Position numbers and translations under genes: made by a program. A stretch of DNA of 64,000 nt from Mycobacterium paraffinicum (GTDB lineage: Bacteria > Actinomycetota > Actinomycetes > Mycobacteriales > Mycobacteriaceae): positions 62,001 to 126,000 of the forward strand of contig NZ_MPNT01000001.1 in the NCBI RefSeq assembly GCF_001907675.1, read 5' to 3'. Shown here in pieces: positions 1 through 9,489 of this stretch (positions within the stretch are counted from its first letter, which is position 1; each line of letters opens with the position of its first letter). Under the pieces are notes generated by a model. The model ran no database searches, was not told where the DNA came from, and saw only the letters and a program-made list of their open reading frames with translations.

Positions 1-24
1 GTCACGATACGAGGACATTCCAGC

Positions 25-1122
25 TTGTCCCAGCACCGTTTGACTTCTTCTACTGCTGAAACAGCAGGTGTGGTGAGAGTTGGTCGCGCGGCGGGCGGCC
101 GCGGTACCGAGCCCCATCGCAACGAGGTCACCGAGATCCTCCCGCTCGACGGTTTCAACTTCGATGACCTTGATTGGCGCGACGAGGTCAGCGATCTCGG
201 CGACCTCGACTACAGCAACGACTCCACCTTCGACAACGAGGCGCAGGTCTTGCTGGCCCCGGAGCTCGACGACCTCGACGAGGCCGATGACCCGACGCCG
301 CTGTGGCTCGCCGCTCCCGTAACCGAGGTGCTGCCGCGGGTGGTCATCGAACCGGCCACCGAGGCGCGCCCCCGTCGCGTGCATGCCACCGACGTCGTCG
401 CCGTTGCCCGGCACGGCGGAGCGCATCGCAAGGAGCCGACGAGCGCGGCCAGGGGTCGCCTGCTGATCTCCGCGATGGCCGCCGGCGCGGCCGCGGCGGC
501 GGCGCACACCGCGACCAGCCACGCCGATACACCGAAGACCGAGGCCGTGCTGACCGCCAACGCGTCGGCGCTCACCGGCGGTTCGGCCAACAACACCATT
601 CGCGGCGCCCAGGTCGTCGCGCTCCAGCCGGTGGCGACCGCCGCGGTGCACAACCAGGAGCTCGCCAAGGGCGTCGCGTTCGCCAACGACCGCGCTCAGC
701 GTGAGGCGCGGTTGCAGCAGCCGCTGTACGTGATGCCGACGAAGGGCATCTTCACCTCCAACTTCGGTTACCGCTGGGGGGTGCTGCACGCCGGCATCGA
801 TCTGGCCAACTCGATCGGGACGCCGATCTACGCGGTGTCCGACGGCGTCGTCATCGACTCGGGCCCCGCCGCCGGCTACGGCATGCTGGTCAAACTGCGC
901 CATGCCGACGGCACCGTCACGCTTTACGGCCACATCAACACCACGCTGGTCAGCGTCGGCCAGCGCGTGATGGCCGGCGACCAGATCGCCACCATGGGCA
1001 ACCGGGGTAACTCCACAGGCCCTCACCTGCACTTCGAGGTGCTCCAAGGGGGCACCGAACGAATCGATCCAGTCCCGTGGCTCGCTAAGCGGGGACTTAT
1101 GGTCGGTAACTACGCTGGTTGA
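25..1122 (+). CDS. M23 (LytM-type) peptidase, membrane-anchored
   Basis: Probable cell-wall endopeptidase of the M23/LytM family, counterpart of M. tuberculosis Rv0950c by family and position. The 365-residue product has an acidic low-complexity N-terminal third, a hydrophobic Ala-rich segment near residues 146-168 that should anchor or export it, and a C-terminal LytM domain. The zinc-site motifs are visible: H255-x3-D259 (HAGID) and H334-L-H336 (HLHFEV). The TTG start is preceded by GAGGA about 9 nt upstream. The stop is followed after one base by the GTG of the next gene, so the two are probably cotranscribed. Whether it cleaves peptidoglycan or is a regulatory pseudo-enzyme is not proven, but the metal ligands are intact. 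Confidence 0.85.
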   Translation: MSQHRLTSSTAETAGVVRVGRAAGGRGTEPHRNEVTEILPLDGFNFDDLDWRDEVSDLGDLDYSNDSTFDNEAQVLLAPELDDLDEADDPTPLWLAAPVTEVLPRVVIEPATEARPRRVHATDVVAVARHGGAHRKEPTSAARGRLLISAMAAGAAAAAAHTATSHADTPKTEAVLTANASALTGGSANNTIRGAQVVALQPVATAAVHNQELAKGVAFANDRAQREARLQQPLYVMPTKGIFTSNFGYRWGVLHAGIDLANSIGTPIYAVSDGVVIDSGPAAGYGMLVKLRHADGTVTLYGHINTTLVSVGQRVMAGDQIATMGNRGNSTGPHLHFEVLQGGTERIDPVPWLAKRGLMVGNYAG

Positions 1123-1123
1123 G

Positions 1124-1690
1124 GTGACCGCGCCTAACCAACCACCACCCGGTCCGCGATCGCCCGAATCCGACTCTCCGTCGGACTCGAAGACCCGGAT
1201 CATCCGCCGGGCGCCCACCGGACCTATCCCGATAGCGCCGGAAACCCCGACCACCCACGTTCCCGCACAGCCGCCGCCCTACCAGGGCGCGCCTCGTACG
1301 GGGCTGCGGGGAACTCCAAGTGCGCCGAGCGACCGGACTGCCGTCGCAGCGTGCGCCGTCAGCATCGTCAGCGGGTGGGCCACGTCGGTGGTGGCGACCG
1401 ACCTGGTCGCCGGCTGGTGGCGGTCCGACCGGCTCTTCTGCATCGCGGTCGCGTTTCTCGCCCTGGTGTTCGCCGTGACCACCATTTCGGGCGTGATCAT
1501 GCTGCTGCAGCACCGACCGTTTGGGCGCTACCTCATCGTGGTCGGCGCCGCGGTCGCCGTGCTGACGTACCTGGGTGTGTTCATCGCCGGCGCCCGTGTC
1601 GCGTGGATCGTGCACCTGCTGCCGCTGCTGCCGATCGCCAGCGTGGTGCTGGCCATGCATCCCCGCACCAAACGCTGGCTGGAGGCCTGA
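1124..1690 (+). CDS. Proline-rich membrane protein, unknown function
   Basis: A 188-residue protein with a Pro-rich, probably cytoplasmic N-terminal half (about residues 1-65) and three to four hydrophobic segments between roughly residues 70 and 180. I do not recognise a named family. The GTG start lies one base after the stop of the M23 peptidase gene, which supports translational coupling and hints at an envelope-related role. It has no counterpart between Rv0950c and Rv0949 that I can recall in M. tuberculosis. It ends convergent with uvrD1. Confidence 0.7.
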   Translation: MTAPNQPPPGPRSPESDSPSDSKTRIIRRAPTGPIPIAPETPTTHVPAQPPPYQGAPRTGLRGTPSAPSDRTAVAACAVSIVSGWATSVVATDLVAGWWRSDRLFCIAVAFLALVFAVTTISGVIMLLQHRPFGRYLIVVGAAVAVLTYLGVFIAGARVAWIVHLLPLLPIASVVLAMHPRTKRWLEA

Positions 1691-1723
1691 CCGCCAACCG
1701 GGCCCGGCGTCGCGACCAATCGG

Positions 1724-1756
1724 AGACTTGAGAGTCTGATATCACCCGCGATATCA
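1724..1756. terminator. Paired hairpins between convergent genes
   Basis: Two adjacent inverted repeats lie between the convergent membrane-protein and uvrD1 genes. The first is AGACT-TGAG-AGTCT (1724-1737). The second is TGATATC-ACCCGC-GATATCA (1737-1756), a perfect 7-bp arm. Neither has a T-run, as is usual in mycobacteria. They may act as a bidirectional terminator; the second could instead be a protein site. Confidence 0.45.
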
Positions 1757-1813
1757 AATTCGCGGATCGCCTCATGGTCGGGTAGCCATCCGCATACGGG
1801 CAGTAGGCCGCAA

Positions 1814-4147
1814 CTAAAGCTTGCTGATCGGCGCGTGGTTGTGCATGAGCTTGACCCGCCCCGCGCTGCCGAAGTCGATGAGGGACATGGCCGATTCGCC
1901 GACGCCGGACACTTCCTCGACCCGCCCGAGCCCGTACTTGTCGTGAGTCACCCGATCGCCGGGTTCGAGCACCAGCAGCGGCCGCTTGGCCGCGCCCGAG
2001 CGGGTCGGGGCCGCGCGCGGTGTACCGAACCGGCCGGCGCCGCTCACCGGTGCGCTGAACGACGGGGCAGGCGCGGTGCGCCGCCACTCGATGAGTTCCT
2101 GCGGAATCTCACGCAGGAAGCGCGATTCCGGGTTCAGCATCGGCTGCCCCCAGGACGATCGGACGATGGCCCGGCTCACATACAGGCGCTGGCGCGCGCG
2201 GGTGATACCGACGTAGGCCAGCCGCCGCTCCTCGGACAGCTCAGTCGGGTCGTCCAGCGCCCGCATGTGCGGGAACATGCCGTCCTCCCAGCCGGTGACG
2301 AAAACCACCGGGAACTCCAGCCCTTTGGCGGTGTGCAACGTCATCAAGGTGACCATGCCGGCGCCGTCGTCGGGAATTTCGTCGCTGTCGGAAACCAGCG
2401 AAACCCGTTCCAGAAACTCCGCCAGGACACCGGTGTCCGGCACGTCCTCGTCGTCCGGGGCCTGCAACGACTCGTCCAGCGCGGCGGCGTTGGCCCGGTC
2501 GGTGCTGAATTCGTGTGCCACACTGACGAGTTCGTTGAGGTTGTCCAACCGGGCCAGATCCTGCGGATCGGTGGAGGATTCCAGCTCGCGACGGTAGCCG
2601 GTGCGTTCGAGGACCGACTCGACCAGATCGCCGAGATCCTCGTCGAGGCGGCCCCTGAGTTCATCGAGGAGTTCGACGAAGCCTGCGATCGCCTTCTCCG
2701 CGCGCGAATTGAGCATCGGCACTTTGCCTTCGGCGGCGGCCACCAGCGCGTCGTTGAAACTCGCGCCGGTGTTCTCGGCGTAGATCGCCACGCAGGCCTC
2801 GGCGCGATCACCGATGCCCCGGCGCGGGGTATTGAGGATGCGCCGCATGCTGACCGCATCGCCCGGATTGTCCAGCACCCGCAGATAGGCGACGATGTCG
2901 CGGATCTCTTTGCGCTCGTAAAAGCGCACGCCACCAACGACTTTGTACGGAATGCCCGCGCGGATGAACACCTCTTCGAACGACCGCGAGGAGTTGTTGG
3001 TGCGATAGAACACGGCAACATCGTTGTAGGTGATTTCGCCACGGTCGGCGAGCGCATCGATTTCCTCGGCGACGAACCTGGCCTCGTCGTGCTCGTTGTC
3101 CGCGACGTAGCCAACGATCAGCTCGCCGGCACCGGCGTCGGTCCACAGCCGTTTCTCGCGCCGGCCGGAGTTGCGGGCGATCACCGAGTTGGCCGCCGAC
3201 AGAATGTTTTGCGTCGAGCGGTAATTCTGTTCCAGCAGAATGGTTGTCGCGTCCGGGTAGTCGCGCTCAAAGTCCTCGATGTTGCGGATGGTGGCGCCGC
3301 GGAAGGCGTAGATCGACTGGTCGGCGTCGCCGACCACGCACAATTCCGCCGGGGGGACGTCGTCGGCCGATTCCGTGACGTCATGCCCGACCAGTTCCCG
3401 AACCAGCACGTACTGGGCGTGGTTGGTGTCCTGATACTCGTCAACCAGGACATGACGGAACCGGCGCCGGTAGTGCTGGGCGATCTGCGGGAAGGCTCGG
3501 AGCACCGCGACGGTCTCGCCGATCAGGTCGTCGAAGTCCAACGCGTTGGCCGCGCGCAGCCGCCGCTGGTATTCGCCATATACCGAGGCCACGGTGCGAA
3601 CCAGGTCGTCGGAGTCATCCGTCAGCTTGGCCACCGCCTCCGCGGGGTCGATCAGCTCGTTCTTCAGATTGGAGATCGCGTTGGCCAGCAGCCGCGGCGA
3701 GTAGCGCTTGATGTCGAGCCCCATGTCGCGCCCGATCATCTGCAGCAGGCGGCGGGAGTCGTCGGCGTCGTAAATCGAGAAGTTGGAGTTGAGGCCTTCA
3801 ATCAAGGACGCCTGGTTGCGTAGGATGCGCACGCACGTCGAGTGGAAGGTGGACACCCACATGGCGCGGGCCCGGTTGCCCACCAGCCGCACCACGCGCT
3901 CACGCATTTCGGCCGCCGCCTTGTTGGTGAACGTGATGGCCAGGATCTGGCCCACCCCGACACCGCGCGCAGCGATCAGGTAGGCGATGCGGCGCGTCAA
4001 GACCGCAGTCTTGCCCGAGCCGGCCCCCGCGACGATCAGCAGCGGCGAGCCCTCGTGCACCACCGCCTGGCGCTGTTGCGGGTTGAGGCCTTCGAGCAGC
4101 TGATCTGCCTCGGAGGCCAGATTGGCATCGGTTGCATACACACTCAT
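1814..4147 (-). CDS. uvrD1: ATP-dependent DNA helicase UvrD1/PcrA
   Basis: SF1A 3'-5' helicase for nucleotide excision repair and replication restart, orthologous to Rv0949. The 777-residue length matches the family. Motifs are in order: Walker A GAGSGKT (41-47), DEYQD Walker B (236-240), GDADQSIYAFRG (about 273-284), QNYRST (308-312) and TLHTAKGLEF in the C-terminal RecA-like half. The last ~50 residues (VLEPGDRVTHDKYGLGRV...) form the Tudor-like tail known in PcrA/UvrD1 to contact RNA polymerase and, in mycobacteria, Ku. ATG start; a 662-codon open frame on the opposite strand is only codon-bias shadow. Confidence 0.97.
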   Translation of the reverse strand: MSVYATDANLASEADQLLEGLNPQQRQAVVHEGSPLLIVAGAGSGKTAVLTRRIAYLIAARGVGVGQILAITFTNKAAAEMRERVVRLVGNRARAMWVSTFHSTCVRILRNQASLIEGLNSNFSIYDADDSRRLLQMIGRDMGLDIKRYSPRLLANAISNLKNELIDPAEAVAKLTDDSDDLVRTVASVYGEYQRRLRAANALDFDDLIGETVAVLRAFPQIAQHYRRRFRHVLVDEYQDTNHAQYVLVRELVGHDVTESADDVPPAELCVVGDADQSIYAFRGATIRNIEDFERDYPDATTILLEQNYRSTQNILSAANSVIARNSGRREKRLWTDAGAGELIVGYVADNEHDEARFVAEEIDALADRGEITYNDVAVFYRTNNSSRSFEEVFIRAGIPYKVVGGVRFYERKEIRDIVAYLRVLDNPGDAVSMRRILNTPRRGIGDRAEACVAIYAENTGASFNDALVAAAEGKVPMLNSRAEKAIAGFVELLDELRGRLDEDLGDLVESVLERTGYRRELESSTDPQDLARLDNLNELVSVAHEFSTDRANAAALDESLQAPDDEDVPDTGVLAEFLERVSLVSDSDEIPDDGAGMVTLMTLHTAKGLEFPVVFVTGWEDGMFPHMRALDDPTELSEERRLAYVGITRARQRLYVSRAIVRSSWGQPMLNPESRFLREIPQELIEWRRTAPAPSFSAPVSGAGRFGTPRAAPTRSGAAKRPLLVLEPGDRVTHDKYGLGRVEEVSGVGESAMSLIDFGSAGRVKLMHNHAPISKL

Positions 4148-4691
4148 GTTGGTCCAAACTTACCGCCGCCCACCGACGCAACGCGTCCAGGCGTCAGACC
4201 AGGCTAGTGCCCCGAACGCCCTGCGCCGGCCAAATCCACGCCGACATAAATGGTGTTTGGCAATCCAATGCGCAACCCCATTTGGAATGGAAAACAATTA
4301 CACCCGCGTCTAAAAGCGGATGATAATCGGCCGGGAGTTTGCATCGAGTCAATGGCGCGCAATCACCATCGCCGCTCAATTTCGCCCGGCGTTAATGCAA
4401 TCCACACCGGTAAGCAACCGTGGACTGGGCGCCGGCCCAACCGAGTCCCGCCCGGCCACCCGACGCGTAATGGCCAGTTCACGCCGACGTTTTTGCGCGT
4501 GAGCGGATCTTAGTGGCACACTCGTTTGGTGCTCAACGCGCAGTGCCGTCGGCAGTGCACCACCCCGAACTGCCGCCGATTTTTCTACGGGTACCGGTTC
4601 GCGGTCCCCGTGGTCTAGCTGCTTTCGTCAGAGCCCCGTGGTCCGTTTCCTCAAGGCCGGGGCTCGTCTCGTTTGTGAGGCCCGAAACCGG
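4148..4691. other. 544-bp divergent intergenic region with hairpin
   Basis: No convincing gene here. The first 250 bases are clearly lower in GC than the surroundings and should hold the divergent promoters of uvrD1 and the chorismate mutase gene. Near the chorismate mutase start there is an inverted repeat GAGCCCCG (4631-4638) and CGGGGCTC (4658-4665), with a 19-nt loop. It would lie in the 5' leader if transcription starts upstream, and could be a regulatory or terminator-like structure. Confidence 0.4.
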
Positions 4692-5024
4692 ATGAGACCA
4701 CAACCCCCACATCACGAGAATCCGGAGTTAGCAGAGATGAAGGTTGAGACGGTGGAACCCCCACAGACGGCCGACGCCGAACAGTTGAGCATCGACGACT
4801 TGCGCCACGAGATCGACCGGTTGGACGGCGAGATTCTGGCCGCGGTGAAGCGGCGCACCGAGGTGTCCCAGGCGATCGGCAAGGTGCGAATGGCATCCGG
4901 CGGCACGCGGCTGGTGCACAGTCGCGAGATGAAGGTCATCGAGCGGTACAGCGAGCTCGGTCCCGACGGCAAGGACCTCGCGATCCTGCTGCTGCGGTTG
5001 GGCAGGGGCCGACTCGGCCACTGA
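4692..5024 (+). CDS. Chorismate mutase, intracellular AroQ type
   Basis: Converts chorismate to prephenate for Phe/Tyr synthesis; orthologue of Rv0948c. The 110-residue product begins with MRPQPPHHEN, as in the M. tuberculosis protein, which decides this ATG over an upstream in-frame ATG at 4638 and a later one at 4737. The helical AroQ pattern is clear (LRHEIDRLDGEILAAVKRRTEVSQAIGK). The C-terminal RLGRGRLGH is present; in M. tuberculosis this tail is needed for activation by the DAHP synthase complex, so the same partner control is likely. Confidence 0.93.
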   Translation: MRPQPPHHENPELAEMKVETVEPPQTADAEQLSIDDLRHEIDRLDGEILAAVKRRTEVSQAIGKVRMASGGTRLVHSREMKVIERYSELGPDGKDLAILLLRLGRGRLGH

Positions 5025-5074
5025 GGTCGCCAGTCACGCCTGGCCGGCTCGCTGCGCATCCGCGTCAGCGACAT

Positions 5075-5232
5075 GGCGACGGCCCGCCGCGCCCGGCACC
5101 GCCGCGCTTGCGACCGTCACTAACTCGACGGCGACGGCCCGCCGCGCCCGGCACCGCCGCGCTTGCGACCGTCACTAACTCGACGGCGACGGCCCGCCGC
5201 GCCCGGCACCGCCTCGCTTGCGACCGTCACTA
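5075..5232. repeat. Tandem repeat, 55-bp unit, about 2.9 copies
   Basis: Three head-to-tail copies of a 55-bp GC-rich unit begin at 5075, 5130 and 5185. The third is cut at about 5232 and carries a G-to-T change (GCCTCGCTTG versus GCCGCGCTTG). The array fills the gap between the chorismate mutase gene and pgi and ends about 10 bases before the pgi ATG, so copy number could affect pgi expression. It resembles the MIRU/VNTR class of mycobacterial repeats. Confidence 0.9.
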
Positions 5233-5242
5233 GGGTCGAAGT

Positions 5243-6907
5243 ATGACCCCCGTGCAAAGCCTCCCCGATATCACCGCCACCCCAGCGTGGGACGCCCTGC
5301 GCAGGCATCACGAACAAATCGGCGCGACGCATCTGCGCCAGTTCTTCGACGAGGATCCCGACCGCGGCCGCGAACTCACCGCTTCGGTCGGCGACCTCTA
5401 CATCGATTACAGCAAACACCGCATCACCCGAGAAACGCTGCGGCTGCTCATCGAACTGGCGCGCACAGCCAATCTTGAGGAGCGTCGCGACCAGATGTTC
5501 GCCGGCGTGCACATCAACGTCTCGGAGGACCGGGCGGTATTGCACACCGCGCTGCGACTGCCCCGCGACGCCGAGCTGATCGTCGACGGCCACAACGTCG
5601 TCGAGGACGTGCACGCCGTGCTGGACCGGATGGGCGACTTCACCGACCGGTTACGCAGCGGTGAATGGACCGGGGCCACCGGGAAAAAGATCAGCACCGT
5701 GGTCAACATCGGCATCGGCGGGTCGGATCTGGGTCCGGTGATGGTGTATCAGGCACTGCGCCATTACGCCGACGCGGGGATTTCGGCCCGCTTCGTCTCC
5801 AACGTCGACCCGGCAGACCTCATCGCCACCCTGGCCGACTTGGACCCGGCCACAACGCTTTTCATCGTCGCATCGAAGACGTTTTCGACGCTGGAGACCC
5901 TCACCAATGCGACCGCCGCGCGCCGCTGGCTGACCGACGCGCTCGGCGACGCCGCCGTGTCCAAGCATTTCGTGGCGGTCTCCACCAACAAACGCCTGGT
6001 CGACGACTTCGGCATCAACACCGACAACATGTTCGGCTTCTGGGATTGGGTCGGTGGACGGTATTCGGTCGATTCCGCGATCGGCCTGTCGGTGATGGCG
6101 GCCATCGGGAAGGAGGCCTTCGCCGACTTCCTGTCCGGATTCCACATCGTGGACCGGCATTTCAGGACCGCCCCGCTGGAGTCCAACGCGCCGGCGCTAC
6201 TGGGCCTGATCGGGGTGTGGTACGCCAACTTCATGGGCGCACAGACGCATGCGGTACTGCCCTACTCCAACGACCTGTCCCGCTTCCCCGCCTATCTGCA
6301 ACAGCTGACCATGGAATCGAACGGCAAGTCGACCCGCGCCGACGGCACCCCGGTCACCACCGACACCGGCGAAATCTTCTGGGGCGAACCGGGAACCAAC
6401 GGCCAGCACGCGTTCTACCAACTACTGCATCAGGGCACCCGCCTGGTGCCGGCCGACTTCATCGGATTCAGCCAGCCCCTCGACGACCTGCCCACCGTCG
6501 AGGGCACGGGAAGCATGCACGACTTGCTGATGAGCAACTTCTTCGCCCAGACCCAGGTGCTTGCGTTCGGAAAGACCGCCGAGGAGATCGCCGCCGAGGG
6601 CACGCCGGCCGAGATCGTGCCGCACAAGGTGATGCCCGGCAATCGGCCGTCGACCTCGATCCTGGCCGACCGGCTCACGCCGTCGGTGCTGGGCCAGCTG
6701 ATCGCCCTCTACGAGCATCAAGCCTTCACCGAGGGCGTCATCTGGGGCATCGACTCGTTCGACCAGTGGGGCGTGGAACTGGGCAAGACGCAGGCCAAGG
6801 CGCTGCTCCCGGTGATCACGTCGGACAGCTCGCCGGCGCCGCAGTCCGACAGCTCGACCGACGCACTGGTGCGCCGCTACCGGACCGAACGCGGGCGCAC
6901 CAGCTAG
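5243..6907 (+). CDS. pgi: Glucose-6-phosphate isomerase
   Basis: Interconverts glucose 6-phosphate and fructose 6-phosphate; orthologue of Rv0946c. The 554-residue length is standard. Substrate-site signatures are visible: GIGGSDLGP (157-165), [15 protein letters not shown] beginning near residue 269 (PGI signature 1), and the C-terminal [18 protein letters not shown] (signature 2). ATG start about 10 nt after the tandem repeat array; the Shine-Dalgarno region is therefore repeat-derived and weak. Confidence 0.98.
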   Translation: MTPVQSLPDITATPAWDALRRHHEQIGATHLRQFFDEDPDRGRELTASVGDLYIDYSKHRITRETLRLLIELARTANLEERRDQMFAGVHINVSEDRAVLHTALRLPRDAELIVDGHNVVEDVHAVLDRMGDFTDRLRSGEWTGATGKKISTVVNIGIGGSDLGPVMVYQALRHYADAGISARFVSNVDPADLIATLADLDPATTLFIVASKTFSTLETLTNATAARRWLTDALGDAAVSKHFVAVSTNKRLVDDFGINTDNMFGFWDWVGGRYSVDSAIGLSVMAAIGKEAFADFLSGFHIVDRHFRTAPLESNAPALLGLIGVWYANFMGAQTHAVLPYSNDLSRFPAYLQQLTMESNGKSTRADGTPVTTDTGEIFWGEPGTNGQHAFYQLLHQGTRLVPADFIGFSQPLDDLPTVEGTGSMHDLLMSNFFAQTQVLAFGKTAEEIAAEGTPAEIVPHKVMPGNRPSTSILADRLTPSVLGQLIALYEHQAFTEGVIWGIDSFDQWGVELGKTQAKALLPVITSDSSPAPQSDSSTDALVRRYRTERGRTS

Positions 6908-6921
6908 TCCGCGCAGGCGAG

Positions 6922-7671
6922 CTAGGCGAACCACTTGGTGAGCGGAGGCGGCAGCACCCGCATCACCTGCACCAGCGGCGCCCACGGCCACCACGGCACC
7001 GCCGCCCGGCCGGGCTCGCGTTCCATGGCGGCGACGAGCGCGTTGACGCCGGTCTCGTTGTCCACCATCAACATCGTGCTGTTCGACTTGGCCGTCATCT
7101 CCGACTCGATGTAGCCGGGTTCGATGACCGAAACCCTGATGGGGCCCTTGGCATATTCGGCGCGCAGGGACTCCCCGAGCGAGCTCAACCCGGCCTTGCT
7201 TGCGGCATAGGCGGCCTTGACGCCCGGCACACCCTTGTTGCCGAGCACCGATGAGATAAGCACCAGGTGGCCCGAACCGGCGTTGTTGAACATCTCCAGC
7301 GCGGTCTCGATCTGCACCAGCGCGGCCACCAGGTTGGTCTCCAGGGTCGCCTTGTTGGCCCATAGCTTGCCCGAGCCGAGTTTCGCGCCCTTGCCGATGC
7401 CGGCGTTGACGATGACCCGATCGATTCCGCCAAGATCGTCGCTGAGTTCACCGAAGACCTTCGGCACCTGCTCATGGTCGTTGACATCCAGTGCCGCAAC
7501 GGCGATCTTGATTTCCGGATACCGTTGCGAAAGTTCGGCTTTCAGCTCGTCAAGCCGGTCGGTGCGCCGAGCGCACAGCGCGAGGTCGCGGCCCTTGGCG
7601 GCGAATGCCCGCGCCATGCCTGCGCCCAACCCGGAGCTGGCACCGGTGATGAGGATCTTCTGACGAGTCAT
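6922..7671 (-). CDS. Short-chain dehydrogenase/reductase (Rv0945-like)
   Basis: Classical SDR of 249 residues with unknown substrate. It has the cofactor motif TGASSGLG at residues 9-16, an NAG motif (VNAGIG), and the YxxxK active site in AAYAASKAGL. The frame is open 77 codons further upstream, but those would overlap the neighbouring glycosylase gene in antisense. MTRQKILITG fits the family start. It ends convergent with pgi. Synteny with Rv0945 beside pgi and Fpg2 is conserved. Confidence 0.9.
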   Translation of the reverse strand: MTRQKILITGASSGLGAGMARAFAAKGRDLALCARRTDRLDELKAELSQRYPEIKIAVAALDVNDHEQVPKVFGELSDDLGGIDRVIVNAGIGKGAKLGSGKLWANKATLETNLVAALVQIETALEMFNNAGSGHLVLISSVLGNKGVPGVKAAYAASKAGLSSLGESLRAEYAKGPIRVSVIEPGYIESEMTAKSNSTMLMVDNETGVNALVAAMEREPGRAAVPWWPWAPLVQVMRVLPPPLTKWFA

Positions 7672-7756
7672 CCGCGCAGCATATCCAGTGCCCGTCCAAC
7701 GTCGGGTTGTCGGGCCCGAAATGGGGTTTTCGACGCAACACGTCGACGCTCGTCGC

Positions 7757-8620
7757 CTACTTGAGCAGCCGAGACATTCTCCGGTCGGCCAGCACCTTGC
7801 CGCCGGTCTGGCATGTCGGACAGTATTGAAAAGACTTGTCCGCGAACGAGACTTCGCGCACGGTGTCTCCGCATACCGGGCAGGGCAGGCCGGTGCGGGC
7901 ATGCACCCGCAGCCCGGAGCGCTTCTCGCCCTTGAGCGTGGCCGCCCCCTGGCCCACCGATCGGCTCACCGCGTCGCGCAGGACCGACACCATCGCATCG
8001 TGCAGGGTGGTGAGCTGTTCATGGGTCAGCTTGCCCGCTGTGGCGAACGGGGAGATCTTGGCGACGTGCAGGATTTCGTCGCTGTAGGCATTGCCGATGC
8101 CGGCGATCACCTTCTGGTCGGTGATGACCGTCTTGATCCGCCCGGTGTTGCCGGCCAGCAGGCCGGCGAGGTCGTCGGCGGTGAGCTCCAGCGCGTCGGG
8201 CCCGAGGGCGGCGATGCCGGGCACGGATTGCGGGTCACCGACGAGCCAGACGGCCAACCGCTTCTGGGTGCCGGCCTCGGTGAGGTCGAAGCCGGGCGCC
8301 TCGCCGGGCGTGCCCAGGTGCACGCGTAGGGCGATCGGGCTCTTGCCGGGCCGCAGTGGTGCCGCGGCCAGCTTGTCCGACCATCGCAACCAGCCCGCCC
8401 GCGACAGGTGGGTGATCAAGGACAGCTCTCCCGCCTGCAGCCCGAGGTACTTGCCCCAGCGGTGGGCCCCGGTCACGGCCCGGCCGTGCAGTGCGCTGAG
8501 GGGCGGGTCGAACGTTTTCAACACCGACAGCGCGCCGACATCGACGCGGCCGATCGTCAGGCCGACGGCATGGCGGCGCAGATGGTCGGCCAGGGCTTCG
8601 ACCTCGGGCAGTTCGGGCAC
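7757..8620 (-). CDS. Fpg/Nei-family DNA glycosylase, full length (Fpg2)
   Basis: Base-excision repair glycosylase/AP lyase counterpart of Rv0944. The 287-residue protein has every catalytic element: N-terminal MPELPEVE with the Pro2 nucleophile and Glu3, Lys57 in RWGKYLG, the helix-two-turn-helix region, and a C-terminal zinc finger with C247, C250, C267 and C270. The M. tuberculosis version, as I recall, is N-terminally truncated and inactive, so this copy looks ancestral. GTG start; the gene sits 5 nt downstream of cobF and is probably in the same transcript. Confidence 0.93.
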   Translation of the reverse strand: MPELPEVEALADHLRRHAVGLTIGRVDVGALSVLKTFDPPLSALHGRAVTGAHRWGKYLGLQAGELSLITHLSRAGWLRWSDKLAAAPLRPGKSPIALRVHLGTPGEAPGFDLTEAGTQKRLAVWLVGDPQSVPGIAALGPDALELTADDLAGLLAGNTGRIKTVITDQKVIAGIGNAYSDEILHVAKISPFATAGKLTHEQLTTLHDAMVSVLRDAVSRSVGQGAATLKGEKRSGLRVHARTGLPCPVCGDTVREVSFADKSFQYCPTCQTGGKVLADRRMSRLLK

Positions 8621-8625
8621 GCTCT

Positions 8626-9369
8626 TCAGTCTGCCGGTCTGAGCAAATAGGTGTCCATGATCCAGCCGTGCCGTGCGCGGGCCTCGGCCCGCAGCGCCGC
8701 GATGCCGGCGGCGACCTCACCGACGGTGCCGGCCATCAGCAGCTCGTCGGCGGTGCCCAGGTAGGCGCCCCACCAGATGCGGGTGTCGGGAGGGCACGCC
8801 TGGAAGGAGCATTCGGCGTCGAGCATGACGACCGCCGATCCGGTCAACCCGTTCGCGCGCAGCTGCCGCCCGGTCGTGATGAGCACCGGTTCCCCGACCT
8901 CGTTGAGCGGGATGCGGTGGCGGGCGGTCAGCGCCTGCACCGCGGTAATGCCCGGAATCACGTCGAAGGTGAACTCGAGCTCGGCGGCCACCGCCGCCAA
9001 AATGCGCAGAGTGCTGTCGTACAGCGACGGGTCACCCCAGGCCAGAAAGGCGCCGACGCCGTCGGGACCGAGCTCGGCGGCGATCGCCGCCGCCCAGACC
9101 CGCGCCCGCGCGGCGTGCCAGTCCGAGACGGCTTCGCGATAGTCGGAGCCGACGGACCGTTTGGGGTCGGTCAGCTCGACGAAGCGATAGCCGGGCGCAC
9201 GGATGAACCGGGAGCAGACCTCGCGTCGCAGCGCCACCAGGTCGCTTTTCGCCTCACCTTTGTCCATCGCGAAGAAGACCTGGGTGTGGTTGAGCGCCTC
9301 GATCGCCTGAACCGTCATGTAGTCAGGGTCGCCGGCGCCGATGCCGATGACGTGGATATGCCGGCCCAA
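8626..9369 (-). CDS. cobF: Precorrin-6A synthase (deacetylating) CobF
   Basis: AdoMet-dependent C-1 methyltransferase of the aerobic cobalamin pathway; it converts precorrin-5 to precorrin-6A with release of acetate. The 247 residues begin with the corrin-methylase loop HVIGIGAGDPDYMT and keep the CobF-type spacing (AFLAWGDPSLYDSTLRIL; DVIPGITAVQALTA). The TTG start has a strong GAGGAGG 5 nt upstream. cobF is missing from M. tuberculosis and present in several other mycobacteria. It lies between the Rv0944 and Rv0943c homologues and away from other cob genes. Confidence 0.93.
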   Translation of the reverse strand: MGRHIHVIGIGAGDPDYMTVQAIEALNHTQVFFAMDKGEAKSDLVALRREVCSRFIRAPGYRFVELTDPKRSVGSDYREAVSDWHAARARVWAAAIAAELGPDGVGAFLAWGDPSLYDSTLRILAAVAAELEFTFDVIPGITAVQALTARHRIPLNEVGEPVLITTGRQLRANGLTGSAVVMLDAECSFQACPPDTRIWWGAYLGTADELLMAGTVGEVAAGIAALRAEARARHGWIMDTYLLRPAD

Positions 9370-9436
9370 GAAACCCTCCTCGTCGCTTGCATCAGATTGC
9401 CGAATCGAAACCTCAAGGGCCTAGTCGGGACCAAAA

Positions 9437-9456
9437 GTACCCAGTACCATGGGTAC
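9437..9456. promoter_or_regulatory. Perfect inverted repeat upstream of diiron oxygenase gene
   Basis: GTACCCA-GTACCA-TGGGTAC is a 20-nt element with perfect 7-bp arms, 33 nt upstream of the AurF-like start and between that gene and divergent cobF. It has the size and position of a TetR-type operator. No regulator gene is adjacent. Confidence 0.5.
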
Positions 9457-9489
9457 CGTCTGAAGCACCCAATGAAGGGACGCCAGCGC

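Noticed and set aside
1835..3823. 662-codon open frame on the plus strand
   Set aside because: It is exactly antisense to uvrD1, has no recognisable family sequence, and is the usual GC-bias shadow.
5665..7254. 529-codon Arg/Pro-rich frame inside and beyond pgi
   Set aside because: Composition is that of a frame-shifted reading of pgi and it also crosses the convergent SDR gene.
8668..9489. Long N-terminal extension of the diiron oxygenase frame
   Set aside because: It is antisense to cobF; the ribosome site and AurF-like N-terminus place the start at 9490.
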